Shown: positions 8,922 to 18,204 of the stretch, in pieces
Numbering within the stretch: position 1 is the stretch's first letter
Layout of the letters: every line of letters starts with the position of its first letter
Source of the DNA: Pseudonocardia autotrophica
GTDB lineage: Bacteria > Actinomycetota > Actinomycetes > Mycobacteriales > Pseudonocardiaceae
Length of the DNA: 64,000 bases
Reading direction: 5' to 3'
Assembly: GCF_000717175.1 (NCBI RefSeq)
Contig: NZ_JNYD01000002.1
Location: 248,001 to 312,000 of the forward strand
Made by a program: the position numbers and the translations under genes
Notes under the pieces: generated by a model
What the model was told of the DNA's origin: nothing
The model's database searches: none
The model's input: the letters and a program-made list of their open reading frames with translations, nothing else

Positions 8922-10544
8922 TCAGGCCTCCTGGCGCTCGAAGCCCTTGTAGCCGGCGTCGGCGACCTCGGCCAGCTGCCCGCGGTAGGCGCCGATACCG
9001 GCCATGTAGAACATGACGGCGTTGCGCTTGCCGGGGATGTTGGCCCCGAAGATCCACGAGTCGGCCTGCGGGAACAGGGTCATGTTCGCGATCTCCTCGC
9101 AGGTGGCGGTCCAGCCGTCCTCGGCCTCCTGCGTCGGCTCGACGGTCCGCACGCCGTCGCGCTCGGCGTCGGCGATGAGCGCGGCGATCCACTCGACCTG
9201 GGCCTCGATGCTCGGCGGCAGGTTGGTGAAGGGGCCGTTCGGGCCGAGGATCATGAACATGTTCGGGAAGCCCGCCTTCGACACACCCAGGTAGCTGGTC
9301 GGGCCCGCCTCCCAGTGCTCGTCGATGTGGCGACCGCCGCGTCCGCGCAGGTCCATGGCCCGGTAGTTGCCGTCGACGGCGTCGAAGCCGGTGGCGAACA
9401 CCAGCACGTCCAGCTCGTGCTCGACCCCGTCGGCGGTGCGCACGCCGGCCGGGGTGATGTCCTGGATGGGGTTCTCCCTGATCGAGACCAGCTCGACGTC
9501 GTCCCGGTTGTAGGTCTCGTAGTAGCCCTCGTTGCACAGCGGCCGCTTGGCGTAGAGGTCGGTCGGGGTGAGCTTGCGGGCGGTCTCCGGGTCCTCGACG
9601 ATCTCGGCGATCTTCGACCGGATGAACGCCGCGGCGGCGGCGTTGGCCTCGGGGTTCGTGGCGATGTCGCAGAACGTGCCGAACATGAACCGGAAGCCGT
9701 TGCCCTTGTCCCAGTTCTCCTGGAACACCCGGCGCCGCTCCTCCTCCGACACGCTCATGGTCTCCACGGTGCTCTCCTCGAACCCGAAGGCCACCACGGA
9801 GTTGCGGACCTGGTGCCAGATCTCGTCGAAGTTCTCCTTCGTGCGCGCGACCTCGGCCTGGTCGACGGGGCCGTTCCCGGAGGGGACGCAGTACTGCGGG
9901 GAGCGCTGGAAGACGGTGAGGTGCTCGGCCATCCGAGCGGCGGCGACGATGAACTGGGTGCCGGTGGAGCCGGTGCCGATCACCCCGACCCGCTTGCCGG
10001 TGATGTCGAGGTCCTCGGGCCAGGCGTTGGTGTGCACCAGCCGCCCGGCGAAGGAGTCCCGGCCGGGGATGTCGGGCATGTTGCTGCGCGCCAGCAGACC
10101 GAGGGCGTTGACGAGATAACGGCAGGTCAGCTGCGCGCCGTCGGCGGTGCGCACCGTCCAGAGTGCGGTGTCCTCGTCGAACGTCGCGGCGGTGACCTCG
10201 GTGTTCAGCGTGATGTCGCGACCGAGGTCGAACCGCTCGACGACGTGCTCGAGGTAGGCGAGCACGTCCGGCTGGTCGAGGTAGCGGGTCGACCAGTCCC
10301 ACTCCTGCAGCAGGTCCCGGTCGAAGGAGTAGCGGTAGACGAAGCCCTCGGTGTCGGACTTGGCGCCGGGGTAGCGGTTGAAGTACCAGGTGCCGCCGAC
10401 CCCGCCGCCCTTCTCGAACGCCTTGACGGTCAGGCCCAGTTCGTTGCGCAGCTTGTGCAGCATGTAGATGCCGCCGAACCCGGCGCCGATCACGACGGCG
10501 TCGACGTCCGGGGCGACATCCGGGGTGGGGGTGGTGGTGCTCAT
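8922..10544 (-). CDS. Baeyer-Villiger monooxygenase (type I, FAD/NADPH)
   Basis: A 540-residue flavoprotein of the cyclohexanone/phenylacetone monooxygenase group, which inserts oxygen beside a ketone to give an ester or lactone using FAD, NADPH and O2. It has the FAD Rossmann motif GAGFGG (residues 20-25), the intact fingerprint FAGRLVHTNAWP (165-176) and the NADPH motif GTGSTG (190-195). GTWYFNRYPGAKSD is the usual FAD/NADP loop. ATG 10544 has GGAG five bases upstream. It lies 32 bases downstream of an esterase gene on the same strand; the esterase would hydrolyse its ester product. The operon is probably controlled by the divergent AcoR-like protein. The ketone substrate is unknown. Confidence 0.93.
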   Translation of the reverse strand: MSTTTPTPDVAPDVDAVVIGAGFGGIYMLHKLRNELGLTVKAFEKGGGVGGTWYFNRYPGAKSDTEGFVYRYSFDRDLLQEWDWSTRYLDQPDVLAYLEHVVERFDLGRDITLNTEVTAATFDEDTALWTVRTADGAQLTCRYLVNALGLLARSNMPDIPGRDSFAGRLVHTNAWPEDLDITGKRVGVIGTGSTGTQFIVAAARMAEHLTVFQRSPQYCVPSGNGPVDQAEVARTKENFDEIWHQVRNSVVAFGFEESTVETMSVSEEERRRVFQENWDKGNGFRFMFGTFCDIATNPEANAAAAAFIRSKIAEIVEDPETARKLTPTDLYAKRPLCNEGYYETYNRDDVELVSIRENPIQDITPAGVRTADGVEHELDVLVFATGFDAVDGNYRAMDLRGRGGRHIDEHWEAGPTSYLGVSKAGFPNMFMILGPNGPFTNLPPSIEAQVEWIAALIADAERDGVRTVEPTQEAEDGWTATCEEIANMTLFPQADSWIFGANIPGKRNAVMFYMAGIGAYRGQLAEVADAGYKGFERQEA

Positions 10545-10576
10545 CGGAACTCCAGTGGTCTCGAGAGGCGGGCGGG

Positions 10577-11521
10577 TCAGGCCCGGAACCAGGCGGCGAT
10601 GGCGGCGATCTCCGCGTCGGCCTCGGGTGCGTTGCCGGCCATGAAGGGGAAGACGTGCTGCATGTCGCCGACGACCGAGAGGGTCACGTCGACGCCCGCC
10701 GCGCGGGCCTGCTCGGCGAGCCGGGTGGCGTCGTCGAGCAGGGATTCGGCCGCGCCCGCGTTGATGTAGAGCGGCGGCAAGCCGGTGAGGTCGGCGTGGA
10801 GCGGGTTCGCCAGGGGGGTGCGCGGGTCGATCCGACCCCCGGCGAGGACCCCGGCGATCATGCCCTCCAGCAGCGGGACGGTGATCAGCGCGTCGGTGGC
10901 GTCGTTGGTCACCAGGGTCTCGCCGGAGTTCTCCATGTCCAGCCAGGGGGAGAACGCGATCACCCGGGTGGGCAGCGGCAGGCCCTGCTCGCGCAGGGCG
11001 AGCGGGATCGCCACGGCGAGGTTGCCGCCCGCCGAGTCGCCGATCGTCGTGATGTCGGTGATGCCGCGCTCGCGCAACGCGGTGAACGCCGCGACCCCGT
11101 CCTCGACCTGCGCCGGGTGGGGGTGTTCGGGGGCGCGGCGGTAGTCGAGGACGAAGGCGGTGACGCCGAGGGCCTTCGCGACGTGCGCGGCGAGCTTGCG
11201 GTGGCTGGCCGCCGACCCGACGGCGAAACCCCCGCCGTGGGTGTAGAGCAGCACCGTGGTCGTGTCCGCGCCGAGCGGCAGCGCCCAGATCCCGGGGACG
11301 CCACCGACGGTGTCCTCGCGGTAGGTGACGTCCTCGGGCTCGCGGGTGGCCTGGTGCCACTCGTCGAAGATGCTGCGGAACAACCGCGTCGTCAGACCCG
11401 GGGTGGTCGCGAGGATCTCGGCCCAGTCCGCGTAGAGCGCGCGCAGCCCATCGGACCGTGGGTCGCTCTGCACGGAGTCGGTGGTCAGGTCCGCCGCGGG
11501 CGCCGAGGGCGTCGTCGTCAT
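10577..11521 (-). CDS. HGGG-type alpha/beta hydrolase (hormone-sensitive-lipase family esterase)
   Basis: A 314-residue esterase of the HSL family. The oxyanion motif is YTHGGGFAVGS and the nucleophile lies in GDSAGGN. A late acid/His pair sits around DMQHVFPF. ATG 11521 has GAGGAGG upstream. It is the first gene of a two-gene operon with the Baeyer-Villiger monooxygenase; the expected role is cleavage of the ester formed from a ketone into an alcohol and an acid. The 237-base gap to the divergent activator gene holds a strong palindrome that probably controls the operon. Confidence 0.9.
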   Translation of the reverse strand: MTTTPSAPAADLTTDSVQSDPRSDGLRALYADWAEILATTPGLTTRLFRSIFDEWHQATREPEDVTYREDTVGGVPGIWALPLGADTTTVLLYTHGGGFAVGSAASHRKLAAHVAKALGVTAFVLDYRRAPEHPHPAQVEDGVAAFTALRERGITDITTIGDSAGGNLAVAIPLALREQGLPLPTRVIAFSPWLDMENSGETLVTNDATDALITVPLLEGMIAGVLAGGRIDPRTPLANPLHADLTGLPPLYINAGAAESLLDDATRLAEQARAAGVDVTLSVVGDMQHVFPFMAGNAPEADAEIAAIAAWFRA

Positions 11522-11590
11522 CGTGTGTGTTCCTCCTCGAACCGGTTGTGACGTGGCCCTCACCTTCACCGGCGGCGGGCGGCTCGGCGT

Positions 11591-11630
11591 GTTCCGTTCT
11601 GGAACGGGTGGCGGTGTTCCAGAACGGAAC
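11591..11630. promoter_or_regulatory. Nested palindromic operator between the BVMO operon and the AcoR-like gene
   Basis: Two 15-base arms (11591-11605 and 11616-11630) are exact reverse complements of each other. Each arm is itself a GTTCC-N5-GGAAC dyad. A 10-base spacer puts the arm centres 25 bases apart. The site is 69 bases from the esterase start and 128 from the activator start. Two paired dimer sites fit binding by the Fis-type domain of the adjacent activator. Confidence 0.75.
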
Positions 11631-11758
11631 ACCCCGCGGGCGGCGCGGCAGGCCTAGCGTGCGGGGTCGGTGGTCGTCCCGGCCGCCGTCAGGCACAGTG
11701 AAGGGCAGTGGTGGCGCCGATGTGCCGGGCGCCGTCGTCGAGGGATCACGAGGCAACG

Positions 11759-13546
11759 ATGCGTCGAGACCAGGTGCGTAACCCGCCGGCCACCCTGACG
11801 TCGGCCGAGCGTGAACGCATCCGCGCGACCCGCGAGTCCCTGCTCGACGGCGGGCTGCTCAGTGCCGCACCCGGGGCCGTCGGGGTGCCCCGGTACATCG
11901 AGAAGAGCTGGCGGCGCTGCATCGGGGAGAACGTCCCCGCCGCCGCCACCGACCTCGCCTACCGCGCCCCGGACGACGTCCACCCGATCCTGCGCCGCGC
12001 CGCCGGTCCGGTGCTCGAACGGCTGCAGGACAGCTTCGCCGACGTCCCGGTCGCGATGGTGCTCTCCGACGCCGCGGGCCGCATCGTCCTGCGCTGTGCC
12101 CCCCACCGCCGGCAACGGGACGTCATGGACAGGGCGAGTGCCGCGGAGGGCTTCGACTTCTCCGAGCACTCGATCGGCACCAACGGCATCGGCACCGTGC
12201 TCGTGGAGCGCCAGCCCGTGCTGGTCCGCGGGCCCGAGCACTACAACGCCCTGCTCGAGCAGCTGACCTGCGCGGGCACCCCGATCATCGAGCCGTACAC
12301 GGGTGTCCTGGTCGGCAGCTTCTCCCTGGCCTGCACCCTGCGGGACGTGCACCCGCTCATGACGGTGATGGCCGGGGACATCGGCCGCCAGATCGAGGCC
12401 CGCATGGTCGACGAGGCGGGTGACCGCCATCGCGGGCTCGTCCACGCCTACCTGTCCCTCGACCGGACCTCGGGCCCCGCCCTGGTCGTCGACGAGAACA
12501 CGGTGCTGGCCAACCGGCTGGGCCTCGCCCACACCGGGCCGGAGCTGCACGCCCTGCTGTGGCCGTACCTGAACGAGCACGCGCCGCCCCGCCCGGAGCG
12601 GATGCCCGTGCCCCTCGCCGACGGCCTGCGCGACGCCCTGGTCGAGCCGATCGGCGACGGGGCGCGGCGGGCGTTCAGCGTGCGCCCGCTCCCCACCGCC
12701 ATGCGATCGCCGTCGGCCGCGCTCTCCGGCGGCGCCCGCTCGCGAGCCGACGCCGTACGCAGCGCCGAGGGGCCGGCGCGGGAGCCGGTGCACTTCGACC
12801 CGGCCGTCGAGCGCCAGATCGAGATCGCGGCGCTGCACGGCGAGACCATCGCGGTGACGGGCGCGGGTGGGACCGGCAAGCTGTCCACGGCGCTGCGGGC
12901 GCTGCGGGGGCGTGGGACCGGGGAGCCCCTGGTCGTCGAACCGGCTCTGCAGCCCACCTGGTTCGACACCGCCCGCTCGGCGGCCTCGGAGGGTCGCGGC
13001 GTGGTGGTCCGCAGGGTGCACACCGCACCCACGCCCACCACTGCTCAGCTCCAGGCGCTGATCGAGACCGGCGCCCCGATCGCGCTCACCGCCGAGCTCG
13101 ACGGTGCCGATGACGCCGTGCTCGGGATGGTGCGCCGCGTCGCGACCACCGTGTGCCTTCCCCCGCTGGCGCAGAGTCGGGAGCACCTCCCGGCGTTGGT
13201 GCGCGAGATGCTGGCCGAGCTGCCCGAGACGGAGTCGGGCACCCGGCTCGCGCCGGCGGTGTGGGAGCGCCTGGCGGGCTGGCACTGGCCGGGGAACCTC
13301 GCCGAGCTCCGCACCACGGTGGTCCAGCTGGCCCGGCGGGCGGGCGGGGGCACCGTGGAGGTCGACGACCTGCCCGAGGAGCTCCGCACGGTCCGCCGCG
13401 CGCACGGGCTGATGGAGTCCGCCGAGCGGGACGCGGTCGCCGAGGCGCTGCGGGCGGCGGACGGCAACCGCAGCCGGGCCGCGCAGGCGCTGGGCATCGG
13501 CCGGAACACCCTCTACCGCAAGATGCGCGAGTTCGGACTGGGTTGA
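11759..13546 (+). CDS. AcoR-like GAF/Fis-domain transcriptional activator
   Basis: A 595-residue regulator with the AcoR layout: an N-terminal region with SWRRC (51-54), a GAF-type sensor (about 90-215, with FSEHSIGTNGIGTVLVE), a shortened AAA+-like central part and a C-terminal Fis-type helix-turn-helix (GNRSRAAQALGIGRNTLYRK). The central part has a degenerate nucleotide loop (GAGGTGKLS). I cannot find the GAFTGA sigma-54 contact motif. This fits actinomycetes, which generally lack sigma-54, so it must act through another route. ATG 11759 has GAGG upstream. It is divergent from the esterase-BVMO operon, its likely target. Confidence 0.85.
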   Translation: MRRDQVRNPPATLTSAERERIRATRESLLDGGLLSAAPGAVGVPRYIEKSWRRCIGENVPAAATDLAYRAPDDVHPILRRAAGPVLERLQDSFADVPVAMVLSDAAGRIVLRCAPHRRQRDVMDRASAAEGFDFSEHSIGTNGIGTVLVERQPVLVRGPEHYNALLEQLTCAGTPIIEPYTGVLVGSFSLACTLRDVHPLMTVMAGDIGRQIEARMVDEAGDRHRGLVHAYLSLDRTSGPALVVDENTVLANRLGLAHTGPELHALLWPYLNEHAPPRPERMPVPLADGLRDALVEPIGDGARRAFSVRPLPTAMRSPSAALSGGARSRADAVRSAEGPAREPVHFDPAVERQIEIAALHGETIAVTGAGGTGKLSTALRALRGRGTGEPLVVEPALQPTWFDTARSAASEGRGVVVRRVHTAPTPTTAQLQALIETGAPIALTAELDGADDAVLGMVRRVATTVCLPPLAQSREHLPALVREMLAELPETESGTRLAPAVWERLAGWHWPGNLAELRTTVVQLARRAGGGTVEVDDLPEELRTVRRAHGLMESAERDAVAEALRAADGNRSRAAQALGIGRNTLYRKMREFGLG

Positions 13547-13679
13547 CGCCCCAGCACCCGGTCCGGTCGGGCGGCCGGGCGCCGGCTCGTCAGGTCACCG
13601 GGTCCGTCGGCACGGAACAGCCTGACCACGGGATCCGGCCGAGCAACGGCTCCCGACAACCTCGTGGAGCACGAGGCCG

Positions 13680-14453
13680 CTACAGCGCGAGCCCGCCGTC
13701 GACGACGAGTTCGGCACCGGTCATGAAGGGACAGTCCCCGGAGGCGAGGAACAGCACTGCCCGGGCGATCTCCTCGGCAGTGCCGCGCCGGCCGAGCGGG
13801 GTGGCTGCGGTGACGGCGTCGATCTGCTCGCCGGGCATGACGTCGATCATCGTCGTGCTGATGAAGCCCGGGGCCACGGAGTTGACCCGGACACCGTGCG
13901 GGCCCAGCTCGACGGCAGCGCACTTGGTCATGCCCCGCACTGCCCACTTGGTGGTGGAATAGCCGATCTGGTCGGCGTAGCCGCGGTGCCCGCCGATCGA
14001 CGACACGTTCACGATGGAGCCGGTGCCCGCCCGCTTCATCCCTCCGGCGACCGCCCGCATTCCGAGGAACACTCCGAGCTGGTTGACGCGGTAGTGCCTG
14101 TCGAAGTTCTCGACGCTGGTCTCGCTGATGTCGTGGCCGGGATCGAGGATGCCGGCGTTGTTGACGAGCAGGGTGATCTCGCCGAGCTCCTTCCGGATCC
14201 GGTCCAGGAGCTCGGCCCACGACTGCTCGGAGCTCACGTCGTGAGGCAGGTAGCGGTGTGGCTCGCCGAGCTCGTCGGCCAGGGCGCGACCGTGCTTTTC
14301 GGAGCCGCCGGCGATCACGACGGAAGCGCCGGCGCCGGCGAGCGCGGCGACGACGGCGGCGCCGATGCCGCGGCTTCCTCCGGTGACGACGGCGATCTCG
14401 CCCGTGAGGTCGGTCGCTCGGGCGGCTCCGAGGGCGGTGGTCTCGGTGGTCAT
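13680..14453 (-). CDS. SDR family oxidoreductase
   Basis: A 257-residue classical short-chain dehydrogenase. It shows the cofactor motif TGGSRGIG, the NNAG motif, catalytic Ser in NVSSIGG, and YSTTK for the Tyr and Lys. PGFISTTM and VVDGGLAL mark the end of the fold. It is expected to interconvert an alcohol and ketone with NAD(H) or NADP(H). Its start overlaps the preceding hydrolase stop by four bases, so it is translationally coupled as the last gene of a six-gene leftward operon. Confidence 0.92.
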   Translation of the reverse strand: MTTETTALGAARATDLTGEIAVVTGGSRGIGAAVVAALAGAGASVVIAGGSEKHGRALADELGEPHRYLPHDVSSEQSWAELLDRIRKELGEITLLVNNAGILDPGHDISETSVENFDRHYRVNQLGVFLGMRAVAGGMKRAGTGSIVNVSSIGGHRGYADQIGYSTTKWAVRGMTKCAAVELGPHGVRVNSVAPGFISTTMIDVMPGEQIDAVTAATPLGRRGTAEEIARAVLFLASGDCPFMTGAELVVDGGLAL

Positions 14454-15259
14454 GATCGTCCTTCCCAGGGTGTCAAGTCGTCGAGCCAGCTCGCGAGTGC
14501 GTCGGTGACCGCCTCCGGTTGTTCCTCGGTGACGAGGTGGCCGGCGTCGGCGACGGGGGCGAAGGTCGAGTTCGGTAGTCGCTCGTGGATCGCGTGGGCG
14601 TGGTCGATGGCGATCCCGTTGTCGCCCTCGCCGTGGAGGACCAGGGTCGGGATGGTGATGCCGGCCAGGTCGGGCAGCCGATCCGGTTTGTCGATCCACG
14701 AGCGGTACTCGCCGTACAGGGCTCGAGCGGGGCGGCGGCGCCACTTGGCGGTCCACCGCTGCGCCAGGTCGGGCTGCTCGGCGAGCGCCCGCTTGCCGAA
14801 GATCACCGGGCGGAACGCCTCGACGACGGACTCCGGGATCGTCCCGTCCGTGTCGAGGGGGTCGAGGAGGGCGCCGAAGGTGGCTCGCTCCTCGGCGGTG
14901 TAGGCGGCCGCCTGGGTGGCCATGAGGACGAGGCCGGCCAGCCGCTCGGGGTGGCGGAGCGCGAGCTCGACCGCCATGAACCCGCCGACGGACATGCCGA
15001 GCAGCACGAACCGCTCGACCCCGGCCGCGTCGGCCACGGCCAGGCAGTCGTCGACGAGGTCGTCGAGCGAGCGCTCGGTCCCGAATCTGCTGGTGCCGGC
15101 TCGGCTGGTGTAGGCGATGGTGCGGTACCGGTCCCTGAGCGCCGTGGTCTGGGGCGCGAACATCGTGCGGTCGAGCAGTGTGCCGTGGCTGAACAGCACC
15201 GCGGGTCCGGATCCCTCGTCGGCGACATCGGAGTCGGGTAGCGGATCGGGCGTGCTCAT
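14450..15259 (-). CDS. Alpha/beta-fold hydrolase
   Basis: A 269-residue hydrolase of the 3-oxoadipate-enol-lactonase/haloperoxidase-like group. It has the oxyanion HG in LFSHGTLLDR and the nucleophile elbow GMSVGG. The catalytic acid lies in HGEGDNGI, and the His in DAGHLVTEEQP. It starts 4 bases after the MFS gene stop and overlaps the SDR gene, so it belongs to one transcript. It probably hydrolyses an ester or lactone made by the cluster, but the substrate is unknown. Confidence 0.88.
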   Translation of the reverse strand: MSTPDPLPDSDVADEGSGPAVLFSHGTLLDRTMFAPQTTALRDRYRTIAYTSRAGTSRFGTERSLDDLVDDCLAVADAAGVERFVLLGMSVGGFMAVELALRHPERLAGLVLMATQAAAYTAEERATFGALLDPLDTDGTIPESVVEAFRPVIFGKRALAEQPDLAQRWTAKWRRRPARALYGEYRSWIDKPDRLPDLAGITIPTLVLHGEGDNGIAIDHAHAIHERLPNSTFAPVADAGHLVTEEQPEAVTDALASWLDDLTPWEGRS

Positions 15260-15263
15260 GTCG

Positions 15264-16712
15264 TCATCCCTTCTCGGTCACGGCGGCGGGCGCCGGCGTC
15301 CCGGCGACGTCGGGGGAGGCAGTCGCGGCCTCGTCGGCGAAGACCTGCTCCAGCGTCTTGCCGGTGACGCGCGGGCCGAGGGTCCGGATCACCAGGGCGC
15401 CGACGGCCAGCAGGACCCCCATCGCGACGAACACCCCGCCGAAGCCGACCGTGCCGAACGCGAAGCCGATCGCGACGGGCGCGGCCAACGCGCCGACGTT
15501 GCCTGCGGTGGAGACGAGCCCGGCTCCGGTGGCGCGAACCGCCGTCGGGTACACCTCGGAGGAGTAGGGGAAGAAGATTCCCGAGATACAGGTGATGCAG
15601 ATCGACAGCGCCAGGCCGATGAACAGCAGCACCACGCTGTCGCGGGGGATCACGGCGAGCACGACGGAGGAGACGGTGGCGAACGAGAAGAACGTCACGA
15701 GGAGTGTGCGCCGCTCGAACCGGTCGCTGACGGCGAGGGCGATCAGGTATCCGATCGGCTGAGCGACGAAGAGCAGGAAGCTGTAGAGCGAGGCGAGCCC
15801 GGGTGCGACGCCGATCTCCAGGAACAGCGACGGCATCCAGGTGAAGAAACCGAAGAAGGCGAACAGGAACACGAACGACGAGATCCAGGTGGCGGTGGTG
15901 ACCCGGGCCAGACCGTTGCGCCACACCGCCGACGGCGAGCTGGACACATGCGGGGTCGGCGGGACGACCGCCGTGGCGGGCACCGGCGGGAGCGGTCGGC
16001 CGGTCGCGGCGACGACCCGGGCCTCCAGCCGCGTGACGACGGCGTCGGCCTCGGCGGCCCGGCCTCGGCTGAGCAGCCAGCGGGGCGACTCCGGCAGCGA
16101 GCGCCGCCACCACAGCAGTACCAGGACCGGCAGGCCGCAGAGGACCGAGGCGATCCGCCAACCGTTGTCCAGAGGCACCACGAACGAGCCGAGCAGCGCC
16201 GCGACGACGTTGCCCAGGGAGAAGAAGAAGGTGACGCCGCTGACGAAGCGGCCGCGGTTGCGTCCGGTGGCGAACTCGGAGATGTAGGGCGAGACGATGG
16301 CGGCCTCGGCGCCGGCGCCGAGCCCGGCGACGATCCGGGCGATGATGACGAAGGTCAGCCCGTCGGCGAAGGCGATGGAGACGGACGCGGCGCAGAACAG
16401 CAGCAGGGCGTGGAGCATCACGCTCTTGCGTCCCAACCGGTCTCCGAAGAGACCGGCTGCGACCGCGCCGACGATCATGCCGACCGGCGCGGCCCCGCCG
16501 ATCAGGCCGATCTCGCCGTTGGACAGGCCGAACTCCGCCTTGAGGTAGGGGAGCATGAAGCCGATGATCACGATGTCGAGCGCCTGGAAGAGGTGCCCGA
16601 GTCCGCCGGCGAGCAGGATTCCGTACTGCGGGCGCGCCATCGGGAGGCGTTCGAGCCGGGCGAGGATCTGCGGATCGGGCCGGGAGGTGGGCGGGGGAGT
16701 GGCGGCGACCAT
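15264..16712 (-). CDS. MFS transporter, aromatic-acid:proton symporter type
   Basis: A 482-residue 12-helix transporter with the MFS loop signature GLFGDRLGRKSV after helix 2 and an acidic ALDIVIIGFMLPYLK region in helix 1, as in sugar and aromatic-acid:H+ symporters (AAHS-like). A long loop of about 70 residues sits between helices 6 and 7. I chose ATG 16712 because GGAGG lies five bases upstream; a second ATG four codons earlier is possible. Two MFS genes in tandem in this operon suggest import of two related substrates, or import plus export. Confidence 0.88.
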   Translation of the reverse strand: MVAATPPPTSRPDPQILARLERLPMARPQYGILLAGGLGHLFQALDIVIIGFMLPYLKAEFGLSNGEIGLIGGAAPVGMIVGAVAAGLFGDRLGRKSVMLHALLLFCAASVSIAFADGLTFVIIARIVAGLGAGAEAAIVSPYISEFATGRNRGRFVSGVTFFFSLGNVVAALLGSFVVPLDNGWRIASVLCGLPVLVLLWWRRSLPESPRWLLSRGRAAEADAVVTRLEARVVAATGRPLPPVPATAVVPPTPHVSSSPSAVWRNGLARVTTATWISSFVFLFAFFGFFTWMPSLFLEIGVAPGLASLYSFLLFVAQPIGYLIALAVSDRFERRTLLVTFFSFATVSSVVLAVIPRDSVVLLFIGLALSICITCISGIFFPYSSEVYPTAVRATGAGLVSTAGNVGALAAPVAIGFAFGTVGFGGVFVAMGVLLAVGALVIRTLGPRVTGKTLEQVFADEAATASPDVAGTPAPAAVTEKG

Positions 16713-16775
16713 GTCGACCTCCATCGGTCGAGGGTGGACGTGCGGGACGGACCGGCGTGGGCGGGCTCGGGTGTC

Positions 16776-18077
16776 TCAGGTGGTGCCGGAGACCCGGGCG
16801 GGGTGGGTGTCGTCGGCGAGCGATCGGCCCGCCGTCTCCGGCAGCACCTTCGCCAGGGCGAGACCGATCACGAGAGCGATCGAAGCCAGGTAGAGGGCGG
16901 GCGCGAGCGGGCTGCCGGTACCTGCGGCGAGCGCCGCGGCGACCAGGGGGGCGGTGCCGGCGATGGGGCCGGCGCCGAGGCTGAACGCGACCGCGGCACC
17001 GCTGGATCGGGTGCGGGCCGGGAACAGCTCGACCAGCACGATCGACGACATCACGTTCAGCCCGGCCTGCGGAACGGCGAACAGGCACATGCCGAGGAAC
17101 GCGGCCCAGGGTGAACCCGATCCGACGAGCAGCAGGACCGGCACTGCGAGCACGGCGTGCGCGAGCGCGGCGCCGACGTAGACCGGCCTGCGGCCGATGC
17201 GGTCCGACAACCGCCCCGCGAGCGGGCAGAGCACGACGTAGACCAGCAGTGCCGCCGAGCTGACGAGCAGAGCGGTCCGCCGGGAGCCGCCGACCGACAT
17301 CGCGTTGGCGAAGTAGGTCGCGAGGTAGTAGAAGCCGACGCCGGTGACCGCCGCGCAGGCGAAGGCGATGAGCAGGGTCCGCCGTTCGCTGCGCAGGGTG
17401 TCGCGCAACGGGCTGCTGGAGACGCCGTCCTCGGCCTGCAACTGCTGGTAGACCGGGGTCTCCTCGAGCCGCAGCCGCAGGTAGAGCCCGGTGAGCCCGA
17501 GCGGTGCGGCCAGCAGGAAGGGCAGTCGCCAGCCCCAGGACTGCATCTGCGCCGGATCGACCGTCGACTCCAGGAGCAGCACGAGCACCGTGCCGGCCAC
17601 GATGGCCAGACCGCCGGAGGCGGAGATCAGCGCGGCACGCGCGCCGCGCCGGTCGGGCGGGGCGTACTCCGCGAGGAAGGCCGAGGCGCCCGTCCACTCG
17701 CCGCCCGCGGACAGGCCCTGCACGCAGCGGAGCAGGACGAGCAGCAGGGGCGCCCAGAACCCGATCGTGGCGTAGGACGGGAGGACGGCGATGAGGGTCG
17801 TGGCCACGCTGATGCCGAGGACGGCGGCGGACAGCGCGACCCTGCGGCCGTACCGGTCGCCGACCGAGCCGAGCAGTGCGCCGCCGAGCGGGCGGAACAC
17901 GTAGGCGACGCCGAACACCGCCAGCGAGGCGAGCAGCGAGACGACCGAGTCGGTGGCGGGGAAGAAGACCCGGCCGAGGGTGACGGCGACCGCGCCGTAG
18001 ACGGCGAAGTCGAACCATTCGGTGAAGTTCCCGATCAGCGTCGCGGTCACGACCCTGCGAGGCATGGCGGAACTCAT
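16776..18077 (-). CDS. MFS transporter, metabolite:H+ symporter (MHS) type
   Basis: A 433-residue MHS-type transporter. The signatures are GNFTEWFDFAVYGAVAV in helix 1, GSVGDRYGRR in loop 2-3, and GLSAGGEWTGASAFLAEYAP, diagnostic of the shikimate/proline/alpha-ketoglutarate permease branch. ATG 18077 has GGGGAG upstream; an earlier in-frame ATG lacks a site. It is third in the leftward operon after the aldehyde and alcohol dehydrogenases, so it probably imports the carboxylate or polar compound they process. Confidence 0.9.
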   Translation of the reverse strand: MSSAMPRRVVTATLIGNFTEWFDFAVYGAVAVTLGRVFFPATDSVVSLLASLAVFGVAYVFRPLGGALLGSVGDRYGRRVALSAAVLGISVATTLIAVLPSYATIGFWAPLLLVLLRCVQGLSAGGEWTGASAFLAEYAPPDRRGARAALISASGGLAIVAGTVLVLLLESTVDPAQMQSWGWRLPFLLAAPLGLTGLYLRLRLEETPVYQQLQAEDGVSSSPLRDTLRSERRTLLIAFACAAVTGVGFYYLATYFANAMSVGGSRRTALLVSSAALLVYVVLCPLAGRLSDRIGRRPVYVGAALAHAVLAVPVLLLVGSGSPWAAFLGMCLFAVPQAGLNVMSSIVLVELFPARTRSSGAAVAFSLGAGPIAGTAPLVAAALAAGTGSPLAPALYLASIALVIGLALAKVLPETAGRSLADDTHPARVSGTT

Positions 18078-18204
18078 GGCGAGGCTCCCCGATGGTGTGG
18101 GGGGCACGGCCCGGTGGAAGGAGTGGAGGCGGGCCGACGACGACGTTGCTCATCCAGTGGTGCATGCGCGGGCCTGGGACCAGAGCAGGTGCGCGGGCCC
18201 GTCC

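Noticed and set aside
11654..13405. 583-codon open frame opposite the AcoR-like gene
   Set aside because: Composition is that of an antisense shadow; the plus-strand gene has clear GAF and Fis domains.
15117..17114. Very long open frame on the plus strand opposite the two MFS genes
   Set aside because: It is rich in Arg, Gly, Asp and Glu, has no recognisable domain, and mirrors the wobble-position GC of the opposite-strand transporters. Normal shadow in high-GC DNA.
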